Origin: Flavobacterium sp. SUN052
Lineage (GTDB): Bacteria; Bacteroidota; Bacteroidia; Flavobacteriales; Flavobacteriaceae
Reading direction: 5' to 3'
NCBI RefSeq assembly: GCF_028867935.1
Contig: NZ_JAPQNS010000002.1
Location: forward strand, 248,001 to 312,000
DNA length: 64,000 nucleotides
Within the stretch, counting starts at the first letter, position 1; each line of letters begins with the position of its first letter. Under the pieces are notes generated by a model. That model had not been told where the DNA came from and searched no databases. It saw nothing but the letters and a program-made list of their open reading frames with translations. Shown here piece by piece: positions 1-8,996 of the stretch. Made by a program: the position numbers and the translations under genes.

Positions 1-656
1 CAAAACCGAGTTTGTTTCAACAAACAAGTCCGAATCTGGACCCAATGCTGTTTGGGCTGATTTACCGCACCGACAACCGCTATGAGGGCGTACAAGGGTC
101 TCCCTATTTTCTGAATGAGTGGACTAAGGGCCGAATTGACATGGTGACCGGGGTCAACTATGAAAATGTCCCGCTTAAATACGATGCGTTCAGCCAGAAC
201 CTGGTTCTCCGGCGCGACGCCATGCGCGATTCCATTGTGGTATTCCCGAATCAGGTGAAGCAATTTTTACTCCGTGCCGATGATGGTGCCGAGTGGCTTT
301 TTCGTCGATATCCGACGGTGAAAATCAAAGACGACAATCTGAAAGACAGTTATTTTCTGGTTCTATACGATGGCAAAACGTCGCTGCTGAAACGAGTAAA
401 CAAGATCTTCAAAAAGGCTGATTACAAAGATCCCTATTCGACCAACGTCCGCTACGATGCCTACAACAGTGATTTTGCATACTTTATCCTGAAATCTGAC
501 AACACGCTGGTCAAAGTAAAAAAAAGCAAAAAGGCACTCTACGAAGCATTGAACGACAAAGGGGCCAACTTCGACGCCTTTGCCCAGCAGGAGAAACTGG
601 ATTTCAAGACGGACACCGACTTCGCCAAAATCGTGAAGTATTACGACGGCTTATGA
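1..656 (+). CDS. Hypothetical protein, 5'-truncated by the window edge
   Basis: The reading frame is open to the left edge, with the first complete codon at base 3, and ends at TAA 654-656. A TTG at 12 is in frame, but nothing suggests it is the true start, so I treat the gene as partial. About 218 residues are visible, hydrophilic and rich in Lys, Asp and Tyr, with no membrane segment in the visible part. I do not recognise a named domain. The general character (repeated Asp-Lys-Tyr-rich segments near the C-terminus, around a YKDPYS motif) resembles uncharacterised secreted Bacteroidota proteins, which usually carry an N-terminal signal peptide that would lie outside the window. The next gene follows 48 nt downstream on the same strand, so co-transcription is possible. 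The function is unknown. Confidence 0.75.
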   Translation, partial: KPSLFQQTSPNLDPMLFGLIYRTDNRYEGVQGSPYFLNEWTKGRIDMVTGVNYENVPLKYDAFSQNLVLRRDAMRDSIVVFPNQVKQFLLRADDGAEWLFRRYPTVKIKDDNLKDSYFLVLYDGKTSLLKRVNKIFKKADYKDPYSTNVRYDAYNSDFAYFILKSDNTLVKVKKSKKALYEALNDKGANFDAFAQQEKLDFKTDTDFAKIVKYYDGL

Positions 657-704
657 AATCCGGATAGTTTGTGCATCCATTAGGAAACACCACTCCTGTT
701 AACG

Positions 705-1139
705 ATGTCGTACCGATTCTTTCGGCCTGCGCCTGCACTCTTTTTCTTTCTGCTTGGGGCAAGCCTCGGCAGTTTTGCCCAATCGGCCCCGCCTGGAAAA
801 ATAGAAGATTCCGCCTTTATCAATACTACTGAACCGCCTGAGTTTCCGGGTGGGTCAAAGGCGCTTGTTCGTTATTTGAATCAGCAGGTACGATATCCCA
901 AAGCGGCCGCTGATGCCGGTATCAACGGCCGCGTGTTCACGTCTTTCGTAATTGATACAACAGGTTGTATTTCCGAAATAATCATTCTAAGGGGACTCGG
1001 TTATGGCTGTGATGAAGAAGCCATTCGTGTCGTTAGGGAGATGCCCCGCTGGAAAACTGGCAAAGAATCGGGCCGGGTTGTGCGAGTAAAATATAATTTA
1101 CCAGTCCAGTTTCCACCAACATATCTCAAAAGGCCATAG
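705..1139 (+). CDS. TonB C-terminal domain protein (energy-transducer TonB-like)
   Basis: A 144-residue protein. A signal peptide or short anchor (FFFLLGASLGSFAQS, about residues 13-27) is followed directly by a TonB C-terminal domain at about residues 45-140. Domain signatures are FPGG near residue 47, the RYP motif in VRYPKAA, and GRVFTSFVIDTTG. The long Pro-rich periplasmic linker of classical TonB is absent. If the N-terminus is cleaved, the protein would be a free periplasmic TonB_C protein rather than a membrane-anchored transducer. Single-domain TonB_C proteins are common in Bacteroidota, and many probably do not energise receptors. Start ATG 705 is chosen because it opens the hydrophobic signal. 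No ExbB/ExbD genes lie nearby. Confidence 0.8.
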   Translation: MSYRFFRPAPALFFFLLGASLGSFAQSAPPGKIEDSAFINTTEPPEFPGGSKALVRYLNQQVRYPKAAADAGINGRVFTSFVIDTTGCISEIIILRGLGYGCDEEAIRVVREMPRWKTGKESGRVVRVKYNLPVQFPPTYLKRP

Positions 1140-1184
1140 AGTTCAAACAGGCTACTTCCCATTAATGCATCGATCGGGATTCCT

Positions 1185-1192
1185 TACCTTTG
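1185..1192 (+). promoter_or_regulatory. -7 promoter box TACCTTTG upstream of nspC
   Basis: An exact match to the Bacteroidota primary-sigma -7 consensus TAnnTTTG. Only 4 nt separate it from the nspC ATG at 1197, so the transcript should start at or next to the start codon. No good -33 TTG is visible at the usual spacing. Confidence 0.5.
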
Positions 1193-1196
1193 CCCC

Positions 1197-2351
1197 ATGA
1201 ATTCAACCGTCGAACAACATCTCAATACAATACCATCCCCCTGCTTTGTACTCGAAGAGGGTAAACTCCGCCAGAACCTCCAACTGATCGACTCGGTACA
1301 GAAAGCGGCTGGCGTTACCATCATTCTGGCTCTCAAAGGATTCTCCATGTATAGTGTATTTCCACTGGTGCATGAGTATTTGAGCGGTGCCACGGCCAGT
1401 TCGCTGAATGAAATTAAGCTGGTTAATGAGTATATGGGAGTGCCAGCTCACGCTTACATTCCGGCCTACCGCGACGATGAGTTTGATGAAGTATTGAGCC
1501 GGAGCAGCCACGTGACGTTTAATTCATGGACGCAATGGGAGCGATTCAGCAGTCGAATCAGTAGCGCTGCTGATTCGCCTTCCTTCGGCATTCGCGTGAA
1601 TCCGCAATATTCGGAGGTAGCAACGGATATGTATAACCCCTGCGTGCCGGGGTCGCGACTGGGCGTTACGCGCGACAAACTGCCCGATCGGTTACCCGCT
1701 GGTTTAGAGGGCATTCATTTTCATACGCTCTGCGAAAATGATTCGCATACCCTCGAACGAACGCTGGAAGCCCTGGAAAGCCGGTTTGGCGATTTGCTGC
1801 ATCAGGCCAAGTGGGTTAACATGGGTGGAGGACATTTGATGACCCGCGAAGGGTACGATACTGACCATTTGATTGGGATTCTGAAACGTTTCAGAGAGAA
1901 ATATAATGTAGATGTAATTATGGAGCCCGGCTCGGCCATTGCCTGGCAAACGGGGGTGCTGGTCTCCACTGTGCTCGATGTATTTGACAGTCAGGGAATC
2001 GACGTGGTGGTACTCGATACCTCATTTGCTGCCCATATGCCCGACACCCTCGAAATGCCCTACAAACCCCGTATTCGTGGAGCGTACCAAGAACCGGTAG
2101 CCGACAAACCCACCTATCGGCTTGGCGGTATGACCTGCCTAGCGGGCGATTTCATGGGCGATTATTCCTTCGATCAGCCGTTGCAGGTTGGCGACAAGCT
2201 TATTTTCGAGGATATGATTCATTACACCATGGTTAAAACCACTACGTTCAACGGCGTGGGACTACCCGCCATTGGTATTTTAAAAGAAAGTGGCGAGTTC
2301 GAGCCGGTTCGCGAGTACGGCTACGAAAGCTTCAAGGATCGGTTGAGTTAG
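1197..2351 (+). CDS. nspC: Carboxynorspermidine decarboxylase NspC
   Basis: A 384-residue PLP-dependent fold-III decarboxylase, the usual family length. It converts carboxynorspermidine or carboxyspermidine to (nor)spermidine in the alternative polyamine pathway of many Bacteroidota. Evidence: the N-terminal signature PSPCFVLEE (about 13-21), the PLP lysine K47 in ALKGFSMYS, an HFHTLCE segment and GGGH (glycine-rich, phosphate binding) in the barrel, and EPGSA followed by the C-terminal beta-domain motif CLAGDFMGDY with the active-site Cys/Asp. ATG 1197 is the only credible start, since the next in-frame Met is inside the barrel. A -7 box 4 nt upstream suggests a leaderless transcript. The partner carboxynorspermidine synthase is not in this window. 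The methyltransferase 31 nt downstream may be co-transcribed. Confidence 0.92.
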   Translation: MNSTVEQHLNTIPSPCFVLEEGKLRQNLQLIDSVQKAAGVTIILALKGFSMYSVFPLVHEYLSGATASSLNEIKLVNEYMGVPAHAYIPAYRDDEFDEVLSRSSHVTFNSWTQWERFSSRISSAADSPSFGIRVNPQYSEVATDMYNPCVPGSRLGVTRDKLPDRLPAGLEGIHFHTLCENDSHTLERTLEALESRFGDLLHQAKWVNMGGGHLMTREGYDTDHLIGILKRFREKYNVDVIMEPGSAIAWQTGVLVSTVLDVFDSQGIDVVVLDTSFAAHMPDTLEMPYKPRIRGAYQEPVADKPTYRLGGMTCLAGDFMGDYSFDQPLQVGDKLIFEDMIHYTMVKTTTFNGVGLPAIGILKESGEFEPVREYGYESFKDRLS

Positions 2352-2382
2352 TTGTTGTTCACCGCTACCTTACCCCCACCTT

Positions 2383-3129
2383 ATGCCCATGACAAAGCTT
2401 TATTCCGATCTGGCGCACCTCTACGACGCTCTGTACCAGACGTTTATTGATTACGATGCGGAGTTTCAACTATACCATAGCTGTTTTGAGCCCGGCAAAG
2501 TAAAGTCGGTGCTCGAAATTGGCTGTGGCAGCGGGCATCTGGCTAATCGATTTCTCAATGCCGGTTATGAGTACGTGGGCATCGACATCAGCCCACAAAT
2601 GCTTGGCCTCGCTCGGCAGCGCTGCCCAACAGCCCGTTTCGAGCAAGCCGACATGCGGACACTTCAACTTGGGCAAACCTTTGATGCCGTGCTGGTTACC
2701 GCTCGCAGTCTGAGCTATATTCTCAGCAATACCGATATAATTAATACGTTCCGGCAACTAGGGCAACATCTAAGCCCCGCCGGAACACTGCATTTCGACT
2801 TTATCGACGCAGCTTCTTTTCTCCCCGGCATGAATCCCGAAGCGGTTGTGGAGCACCGGGCTATACATGCTGGCCAGACTTATCTCCGGCAGAGCAGCTA
2901 TCAAGCCAACCTTACTACCGGATTCGGCTGGGATTGGCATTCAGCTTTTTTTGTGGAGCGAGCAAATCAGCCACTAGAGCCAATTGCCGACGATGATGCC
3001 ACTCTGCGGGCATTCCTTCCGGCTGAAATCAGGCTGTTGCTCCAACTGGCAGGTCTTACTGTGCAGGCCGAAAAACAACAACCCACCTATGCTTTCGACA
3101 CCTGGGTTTTCTCGGCCAAAAACGCATAA
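2383..3129 (+). CDS. Class I SAM-dependent methyltransferase
   Basis: A 248-residue cytoplasmic methyltransferase. Rossmann motif I is clear (VLEIGCGSGHLA, about residues 44-55), followed by motif II YVGIDISPQML and motif III near FEQADMRTL. This is the Methyltransf_11/25 type fold. The C-terminal half carries a beta-sheet insertion with FDFIDAASFLPG and a Trp-rich segment (GWDWHSAFF), seen in small-molecule methyltransferases. The substrate cannot be read from the sequence. The start is ATG 2383; ATG 2389 (MTKLYSDLAHLYD) is equally plausible. It lies 31 nt after nspC and ends just before a strong inverted repeat that probably terminates transcription. A role linked to polyamines is only positional inference. 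Confidence 0.88.
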   Translation: MPMTKLYSDLAHLYDALYQTFIDYDAEFQLYHSCFEPGKVKSVLEIGCGSGHLANRFLNAGYEYVGIDISPQMLGLARQRCPTARFEQADMRTLQLGQTFDAVLVTARSLSYILSNTDIINTFRQLGQHLSPAGTLHFDFIDAASFLPGMNPEAVVEHRAIHAGQTYLRQSSYQANLTTGFGWDWHSAFFVERANQPLEPIADDDATLRAFLPAEIRLLLQLAGLTVQAEKQQPTYAFDTWVFSAKNA

Positions 3130-3133
3130 GATT

Positions 3134-3209
3134 ACCCCAACCCCTCCCCGTTAGGGAGGGGCTAAAAAATGGCTCTTTAGGCCCCTCCCTAACGGGGAGA
3201 GGTTGGGGT
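3134..3209. repeat. Long inverted repeat (29-bp arms), probable bidirectional terminator
   Basis: Arms 3134-3162 and 3181-3209 are complementary over 29 bp with one mismatch (28/29), around an 18-nt loop. The element is made of C- and G-runs and sits exactly between the convergent methyltransferase and TonB-receptor genes. It lacks a classic U-tract and could be a REP-like element that also stops transcription. Confidence 0.75.
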
Positions 3210-3217
3210 GGGGTAGT

Positions 3218-6013
3218 TTAAAACTTAACGCTCAGGTTGGCATTGAAAATCGTACCTAACTGACTGAACTGCGAGCCGTTATAACCAAGAATATCATACC
3301 GTCCACTGAAGCCCAGAAAGCCACGTAACAAGGCTTTTTTCTCAGGGGTATCAATTGCCTTAGCCCCTTCTGAGTTGAGTGCAACCAGATCCCACTTCGG
3401 CAGCACGTTGAAAAGGTTGTTGGCATTGAGCGTCAGCGACACTTTGTTCGAGAATGCGTAGCCAACACTCAAGTCCGTAACAACCGCAGGGGTAAACGTG
3501 GCCTTGATGTTATTCATATCTGAGCCGCCGTTGTCCAAATCCTGAAATGACGTTGGTCCGAACAGTGTATTGTTCAGGTTCACATTCCATTTCCCAACGG
3601 CGTAATCACCGCCTAAAATCACTTTGTATTTCGGACGGCTTTCGGTTAGCAGCGATTTGATCTGCGTGTTCAAAATGCTCGATCCGGCGGCTTTGATTGC
3701 CGCCGGGTCGGCCGGAGTACCAACAATTTTGTTTTGCAGCATCGAGTTTCCAGCCAGATTCAGCCCCAATTTGCCCTTGCCAAGGGGCAGGTTGCGGTAT
3801 GACACCACATAATCGATACCCGATGTGCTGGTTTCGATTCCGTTAATGAAGAACTGAACGGTTCTCACCCCGGCCTGACTCAAAATTTTGCCCAACGTGC
3901 TGGTAGGGTCCGACGATGATATCGACGAACTATACACAATCCGGTCGGCTACGTTGATGCTGAAATAGTCGAGCGTGATGCTCAGGTTTTTCGTGGGATT
4001 TAGCGCCACGCCAACCGTATAGTTAGTCGATTTCTCCGGCTTCAAGGCTGGAATCCCCAATGCCCGTGCCTGCGCACTGCGGTTGTTGAATAAGCCCGAC
4101 AACTGGATGGTACCACCCACAAATGCCGCCTGTACCGACTGTGCAAAAATCTGGTGGAGTGTTGGTGCCCGGAAACCCGTTGATGCCGATGCTCTGATTA
4201 CCACTTTATCATCGGCAATTTTGTAGCGCGATGACAGTTTCCAAACGTTTGCGTTGCCAAAGTCGCTGTATTTCTCCGTACGGAATGTTCCGTTTACCAG
4301 GAAGTTTTTAGTAATGTCGTAGCTTAGATCGAGGTAAGCACCGACGTTGAAACGCTGGTTGGACCCGGCATTCAACTTGTTAAGCCCCGGAAATGAGTTC
4401 GAACCTTCACCTTCGTAAGAGGCATCATCGCCAGCTACAATGGTGTATTTTTCTGACCGGGCCTCCATACCAAAAGCCACTCCGAACTTGTCGCTTACCT
4501 GTTTCGAAATATCAATATCACCCACAATGTGAGAAAACTGGTATCCCCCTGGTTTGAAACGGGTTGGACTCGCCTTGCCCAGTGTCCGGTTTACGGTATT
4601 GTCTACGGTATACGTTTGCCCGTTGTAGCCGGTTGTTAAACTGACATCATGTTTCCACCCGTTATTTTCGCCTTTAATCCCAACCGTTGCATTGTAGTCG
4701 AGCAGGTCACCCTCGAACGTTGGCACATAGCCAACATAGCCTTTGTAGAGATCAACATTATCTTCAGTGGGGAACGCCAGCGTGGCCTGCGTAAGGTAGT
4801 TTTTGCCACCGTTATCAGTTGGGCTGTGAAGCAACCCACGATCCTGCCGCCAATACACGGGGCGATAGTTGGCAAAGCTAGACACCCGTTTCACTACCAT
4901 AGCCGCATTAGCGTATAAATCGCTGTTGTTGCCCAACGACAGGCCGCTGTTGATCAGAAACCGACCGGCTGTTGTTTCGCCCGTTCCGTTGATGTTGTTG
5001 GCCGTTGGAAAATCTTTCAGGTAAGCCGTGATCAGGGCATCCTGAGCGGGGCTTCCGCCAAACGTGGCAATTTCCGTTGGTACGTGAACAGTGCCCGACC
5101 GAACGGCGCTATTCTGCTGCATAAAATCGACAGTATAGTTCACAAACCCCTTGCCACCAAGATTGCTCCCCCCATTCAACGACAGGTTATACATACCACC
5201 ATCGCCCTTTGCAGTAACCCCGGTGTTGATATTGACACTGGTATAATCGTACTTGTCTTTCAGAATAATGTTCATGACCCCGGCAATGGCGTCGGAACCG
5301 TACTGGGCCGAAGCACCATCGCGCAGAATCTCAACGCGTTTGATGGCCTGCTGCGGAATAGCTGACAAATCAACGCCAGTTTCGCCCCGGCCCGGCGAGA
5401 ACTGCACATAGAGCAACGAACTGAGGTTTTTGCGCTTTCCATTGATTAGAATCAGCGTCCGGCTAGGTCCCATATTACGGAGCTCCCAAGGATCAAGCAG
5501 CGTTGTGGCATCGTTAACGGGGGTGTTCACGGTGTTGAACGATGGCACTCGGTATTGCAGCGACCGGTCGAAAGTGGGTTGGCCAGTAGTGCGTAAATCG
5601 GCCGCCGACAAAATGTCAATGGGAAGCGGTGAGTCGATTAGTGATCGTTGGGTAGCCCGACTACCAACAACAATTACCTCCGATAAATTAGCCGTTGACG
5701 CTTCCAGTTGGCTGTCGAGCGAAACATCGTTTCCGGCCACTGTTACTTCTTTTGTCAGGGTGGTAAACCCGATAAATGAGAAGCTAATTTTGTAGGTTCC
5801 GTTGGCTACTTTCAGGCTGTATGCGCCAGAAGCGTCCGTTGTCGTTCCGTTTGTTGTACCCATAACAACAACCGACACACCCGGTAAGGGAGAACTTTTG
5901 TCATCTTTAACAATACCCTTAATAAGCTGCTGGGCAAAAACACTGCTTACGGTGCATAAAGCGAGGATAATAGCGGACAGTGTAAATCTACTGAATTTAT
6001 AGCATTTAAACAT
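3218..6013 (-). CDS. TonB-dependent outer-membrane receptor
   Basis: About 931 residues from ATG 6013; a TTG at 6028 adds five residues with no support. Order: signal peptide (FTLSAIILALCTVSSVFAQ), a CarboxypepD_reg-like beta-sandwich (LIKGIVKDDKSSPLPGVSV to GFTTLTKEVTV, about residues 30-110), a plug domain with VEILRDGASAQYGSDAIAG near residue 235, and a 22-stranded-type barrel ending in an aromatic C-terminus (NANLSVKF). The plug and barrel resemble siderophore/vitamin-type receptors more than SusC, since no SusC VVVGYG box or SusD partner is present. It imports an unknown ligand using TonB energy. It is convergent with the methyltransferase gene and separated from the downstream permease gene by about 200 nt. 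No Fur-like operator was recognised. Confidence 0.9.
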   Translation of the reverse strand: MFKCYKFSRFTLSAIILALCTVSSVFAQQLIKGIVKDDKSSPLPGVSVVVMGTTNGTTTDASGAYSLKVANGTYKISFSFIGFTTLTKEVTVAGNDVSLDSQLEASTANLSEVIVVGSRATQRSLIDSPLPIDILSAADLRTTGQPTFDRSLQYRVPSFNTVNTPVNDATTLLDPWELRNMGPSRTLILINGKRKNLSSLLYVQFSPGRGETGVDLSAIPQQAIKRVEILRDGASAQYGSDAIAGVMNIILKDKYDYTSVNINTGVTAKGDGGMYNLSLNGGSNLGGKGFVNYTVDFMQQNSAVRSGTVHVPTEIATFGGSPAQDALITAYLKDFPTANNINGTGETTAGRFLINSGLSLGNNSDLYANAAMVVKRVSSFANYRPVYWRQDRGLLHSPTDNGGKNYLTQATLAFPTEDNVDLYKGYVGYVPTFEGDLLDYNATVGIKGENNGWKHDVSLTTGYNGQTYTVDNTVNRTLGKASPTRFKPGGYQFSHIVGDIDISKQVSDKFGVAFGMEARSEKYTIVAGDDASYEGEGSNSFPGLNKLNAGSNQRFNVGAYLDLSYDITKNFLVNGTFRTEKYSDFGNANVWKLSSRYKIADDKVVIRASASTGFRAPTLHQIFAQSVQAAFVGGTIQLSGLFNNRSAQARALGIPALKPEKSTNYTVGVALNPTKNLSITLDYFSINVADRIVYSSSISSSDPTSTLGKILSQAGVRTVQFFINGIETSTSGIDYVVSYRNLPLGKGKLGLNLAGNSMLQNKIVGTPADPAAIKAAGSSILNTQIKSLLTESRPKYKVILGGDYAVGKWNVNLNNTLFGPTSFQDLDNGGSDMNNIKATFTPAVVTDLSVGYAFSNKVSLTLNANNLFNVLPKWDLVALNSEGAKAIDTPEKKALLRGFLGFSGRYDILGYNGSQFSQLGTIFNANLSVKF

Positions 6014-6150
6014 AGAATATTTTGACAAATTAATAAATGGGGAGAAAATAAATTACCTAGTAGTAAATAAACAGAATTTACACTAATCCTCTTTTCTGCT
6101 CACTCAGGTTATAATCAGAAATTAATAACCGCATTTGCCCAAATACGAGT

Positions 6151-6177
6151 GAAGGACAAGTGTTAAACTTGTCCTTC
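6151..6177 (-). terminator. Hairpin downstream of the ABC permease gene
   Basis: A perfect 10-bp inverted repeat, 6151-6160 and 6168-6177, with a 7-nt loop, lies 35 nt after the permease stop codon. There is no U-run on either side, so it may be a weak terminator, a 3'-end stabilising hairpin or an operator for the receptor gene that starts beyond it. Confidence 0.4.
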
Positions 6178-6211
6178 AGCTCAACCCCCTTAAAAAGACG
6201 GAATTTCTAGT

Positions 6212-7450
6212 CTATTCGTACCGTAGCGCTTCTATCGGATCAAGCCTTGACGCCCGAACGGCCGGGTAAATCCCCGAGAACAACCCAACGGCTACACATA
6301 TCAAGATTCCGAGGCCCATCCAGAGCCAGGGTACAACAAAACCACCCGTACCCTGACTAACCACCATCGAAATCAGGTTGCCGATACCAAGGCCTAATAA
6401 AACCCCGCCGATACCACCCAACACGCAAATCACGATTGCTTCAATCAGAAATTGGAGCCGAATCAGGCGGGGAGTAGCCCCCAACGATTTACGAATACCG
6501 ATTTCGCGGGTACGTTCTGTAACTGATACTAACATGATGTTCATCAGGGCTATAGCCGCACCCAGCAAGGTAATAAAACCAACAACGAAGCCCCCCACCC
6601 GCAACACGCCGGTTGTCTCTTCAAGGTCCTTTGCCAGTTGATCGGCCCGGTCAATGCGAAACGAATCGGGTTGGCCCAATACATCGCGCCGAACCAGACG
6701 CATGGTTCCACGAGCTTCGCCAATGGCTGTTTCCTGGTCGCCAATGCTGGCCACAGAAGCGGTAATATCAAACGAAAGCGTACGGTCTCCTGCCAAAGCA
6801 CGACCATTGTCAATCGGAATAAACATAACCCGGTCATCGCCAGCACCCGTCAAACTACCTTTCTTCTCTAATATCCCAATCACTTTATAGGGCACACCCT
6901 GAGCACGAATAATCTGGTTGATCGGGTTTATGGTCGTACCAAATAAGGCCCCTGCCAGTTCACTACCAATAACCGTCACGTTCAGCGAATTCTCCATATC
7001 GCTGGTGTTCAAGGCACGACCACTGACCAACTTGTAGTTTTTGACAGTTAAATAATTGTCATCAATGCCATACAGCTGAATATTTGGATTCGTTTTCTTG
7101 GAACCATATTTAACCTGAGAAGCCCCCGAAATCAGCGATGAAACAGAAATAGTGGCCCCGTATGGAAACCGGCGTTTGAATTGCACGGCCTCGCGGTAAG
7201 TAATTGGTTTGTTGACCATTTGCATTCGCCCTCCAAAACGCCCCCGTTGCTGTTCAACAATAATGCTGAACGTGTTGGCTCCCAAACCCTCAAAACTACT
7301 ACTCAGTGATGTTTGTATACCATCAATCGCGGTCAGAATGCCAACCAGCGAGGTAATGCCAATGGCGATAATAGCCGACGTCAGAATGGTTCTGAGTTGG
7401 TTACCAGCAATGGATCGGAGGCCTTCGCGAATATTTTCCAGTAAATTCAT
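6212..7450 (-). CDS. MacB/FtsX-family ABC transporter permease
   Basis: A 412-residue inner-membrane protein with the standard MacB layout: N-terminal amphipathic helix (NLLENIREGLRSI), TM1 at about 20-42, a large periplasmic MacB_PCD domain (about 45-270), then three FtsX TM segments near 285-310, 335-365 and 375-400, ending in the conserved YPAVRASRLDPIEALRYE. Such permeases act with a cytoplasmic MacB/LolD-type ATPase in export or mechanotransmission. No ATPase gene is adjacent, so this is an orphan permease whose partner must be encoded elsewhere. ATG 7450 is supported by a -7 box about 32 nt upstream. The 66-nt region to the next gene is divergent and must hold both promoters. Confidence 0.92.
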   Translation of the reverse strand: MNLLENIREGLRSIAGNQLRTILTSAIIAIGITSLVGILTAIDGIQTSLSSSFEGLGANTFSIIVEQQRGRFGGRMQMVNKPITYREAVQFKRRFPYGATISVSSLISGASQVKYGSKKTNPNIQLYGIDDNYLTVKNYKLVSGRALNTSDMENSLNVTVIGSELAGALFGTTINPINQIIRAQGVPYKVIGILEKKGSLTGAGDDRVMFIPIDNGRALAGDRTLSFDITASVASIGDQETAIGEARGTMRLVRRDVLGQPDSFRIDRADQLAKDLEETTGVLRVGGFVVGFITLLGAAIALMNIMLVSVTERTREIGIRKSLGATPRLIRLQFLIEAIVICVLGGIGGVLLGLGIGNLISMVVSQGTGGFVVPWLWMGLGILICVAVGLFSGIYPAVRASRLDPIEALRYE

Positions 7451-7481
7451 TTAGCACAATTATTGCTTATCTTCGTTATTA

Positions 7482-7489
7482 CAAAGCTA
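7482..7489 (-). promoter_or_regulatory. -7 promoter box TAGCTTTG for the ABC permease
   Basis: Read on the minus strand this is an exact TAnnTTTG box, 31 nt before the permease ATG at 7450. On the plus strand a near-match TATCTTCG (7468-7475) precedes the divergent gene at 7517, so the two promoters overlap in the 66-nt gap. Confidence 0.5.
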
Positions 7490-7516
7490 CTATAGCCCTC
7501 GTTACCAATACAACCG

Positions 7517-8779
7517 ATGAAACGTCTGCTCCTACCACTCATCCTTTTTCTGGGATTGATGGCCCCCGCACTGGCCAACCGTTTACTGATTCCAATGGAT
7601 GAGGCCCAAAAGAATCACCTTAAGGCCTATGGTATTGCGTATTGGGTACTTAAAACGCACGATACCGAAATCGACTGGTTGCTCAATTACCGGGGCGGGT
7701 CGTTTCTGATGCCCCAAAGCCAGGCGTTTATCAACGAAATGGTGATTCGGGGCGTTAGCTATGAGGTGGTGACAGAAGGCCAGGCGGCTCAAATTCTGGC
7801 TGAGGTGCAATCACCCGACGCGAATATGGATGCTGTGAAGCTCCAGAAACCGCCCAAAGTAGCCGTGTATTCGCCCAAGACAAAACAACCCTGGGACGAT
7901 GCCGTGACGATGGTGATGACCTACGCCGAGATTCCATACGACGTGGTTTTTGACCAGGAAGTGCTCGACGGTAAGCTGCCTGAATATGACTGGTTACACC
8001 TTCATCATGAGGATTTTACGGGACAATTCGGGAAATTTTTCCACTTCAAAGACCAGCCTTGGTACATTGCTCAACGGCAGGAAGCCGAGGGCATTACCAA
8101 GAAATACGGCTACACGAAAGTGCCCCAAATGAAGTTGGCGGTGGTCAAAAAAATCCGTGATTTTTGCCTAGGTGGCGGCTATCTATTTGCCATGTGCAAC
8201 GCTACTGATACGTACGACATCGCACTGGCAGCGCAGCATACCGACATGGTTGATGCCTTTTACGACGGGGATGGCTTTGACCCGAACGTAAATAACAAGC
8301 TCGATTACAGCGAGACGATGGCTTTCCGGAACTTCCAAGTCTATACGAACCCGTACATGATTGAGTTCTCAAACATCGACAATCAGCCGGAAGAGCGCGG
8401 TTTGTCGGAGCATAACGATTATTTCTCGTTGTTCCAGTTCTCAGCCAAATACGATCCCATTCCAACCATGTTGACCCAAAATCACCTGAACGTGATCAAG
8501 GGATTTATGGGACAAACAACGGCCTTTAAAAAAGCATACCTGAAACCTGAAGTGGTGGTAATGGCCGAAAGTCGGGCCGCTAACGAGGCTCGCTACATTC
8601 ACGCACCTTATGGCCGGGGCTTCTTCACGTTCTACGGTGGCCACGATCCCGAAGATTATCGCCACGAAATTGGCGAAGAACCAACGGACCTCAACCTGCA
8701 CCCAAACTCGGCCGGATATCGCCTGATCTTGAACAACATTCTGTTCCCAGCGGCAAAGAAAAAGAAGCAAAAGACCTAG
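7517..8779 (+). CDS. Secreted class-I-amidotransferase-fold protein of unknown function
   Basis: A 420-residue protein with a signal peptide (KRLLLPLILFLGLMAPALA). To my recollection, homologues in Bacteroidota are often labelled asparagine synthetase B, but neither the N-terminal-Cys glutaminase domain nor a synthetase ATP-binding motif is visible, so that name is unsupported. What can be seen is a GATase1/ThuA-like pattern: CLGGGYLFAMCNATD (about residues 218-232) resembles a nucleophile elbow with Cys after a Gly-rich strand, and GRGFFTFYGGHDPEDYRHE near residue 375 supplies a candidate His/Glu. The C-terminus is Lys-rich (AAKKKKQKT). It is probably periplasmic. It stands alone, divergent from the permease, and is followed by strong hairpins. 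Function is unknown. Confidence 0.8.
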   Translation: MKRLLLPLILFLGLMAPALANRLLIPMDEAQKNHLKAYGIAYWVLKTHDTEIDWLLNYRGGSFLMPQSQAFINEMVIRGVSYEVVTEGQAAQILAEVQSPDANMDAVKLQKPPKVAVYSPKTKQPWDDAVTMVMTYAEIPYDVVFDQEVLDGKLPEYDWLHLHHEDFTGQFGKFFHFKDQPWYIAQRQEAEGITKKYGYTKVPQMKLAVVKKIRDFCLGGGYLFAMCNATDTYDIALAAQHTDMVDAFYDGDGFDPNVNNKLDYSETMAFRNFQVYTNPYMIEFSNIDNQPEERGLSEHNDYFSLFQFSAKYDPIPTMLTQNHLNVIKGFMGQTTAFKKAYLKPEVVVMAESRAANEARYIHAPYGRGFFTFYGGHDPEDYRHEIGEEPTDLNLHPNSAGYRLILNNILFPAAKKKKQKT

Positions 8780-8813
8780 GACTTGCTTCATGTTTCACAG
8801 CCGGGCCGCGTTC

Positions 8814-8891
8814 GGCTGCGACGTTTTTAACGTCAGCCCTTCAGTCCCTGTGCACAACGCCTTTTTGATAAAAGTGGTGTGCACAGGGACT
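8814..8891 (+). terminator. Two consecutive hairpins after the gene at 7517
   Basis: The first hairpin is 8814-8838 (GGCTG, a 2-nt bulge, ACGTT, 3-nt loop, then the complements). The second has 14-bp perfect arms, 8843-8856 and 8878-8891, around a 21-nt loop. They lie 35-110 nt after the upstream stop codon and before the next real start, consistent with a transcription-termination zone. Confidence 0.6.
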
Positions 8892-8996
8892 TTCATTTTG
8901 AAAAAACTGGAGCCGTTTCTAAAAACCTCTTCCTTGTCAATATATAAAAAATTTTGCTTCTTGACCATACATCCAGCGCCACAACCAGCTTTTCTG

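Noticed and set aside
8790..8996. N-terminal extension of the membrane protein at 8997
   Set aside because: The segment holds two strong hairpins following the upstream gene and no conserved-looking sequence; ATG 8997 precedes the membrane segments.
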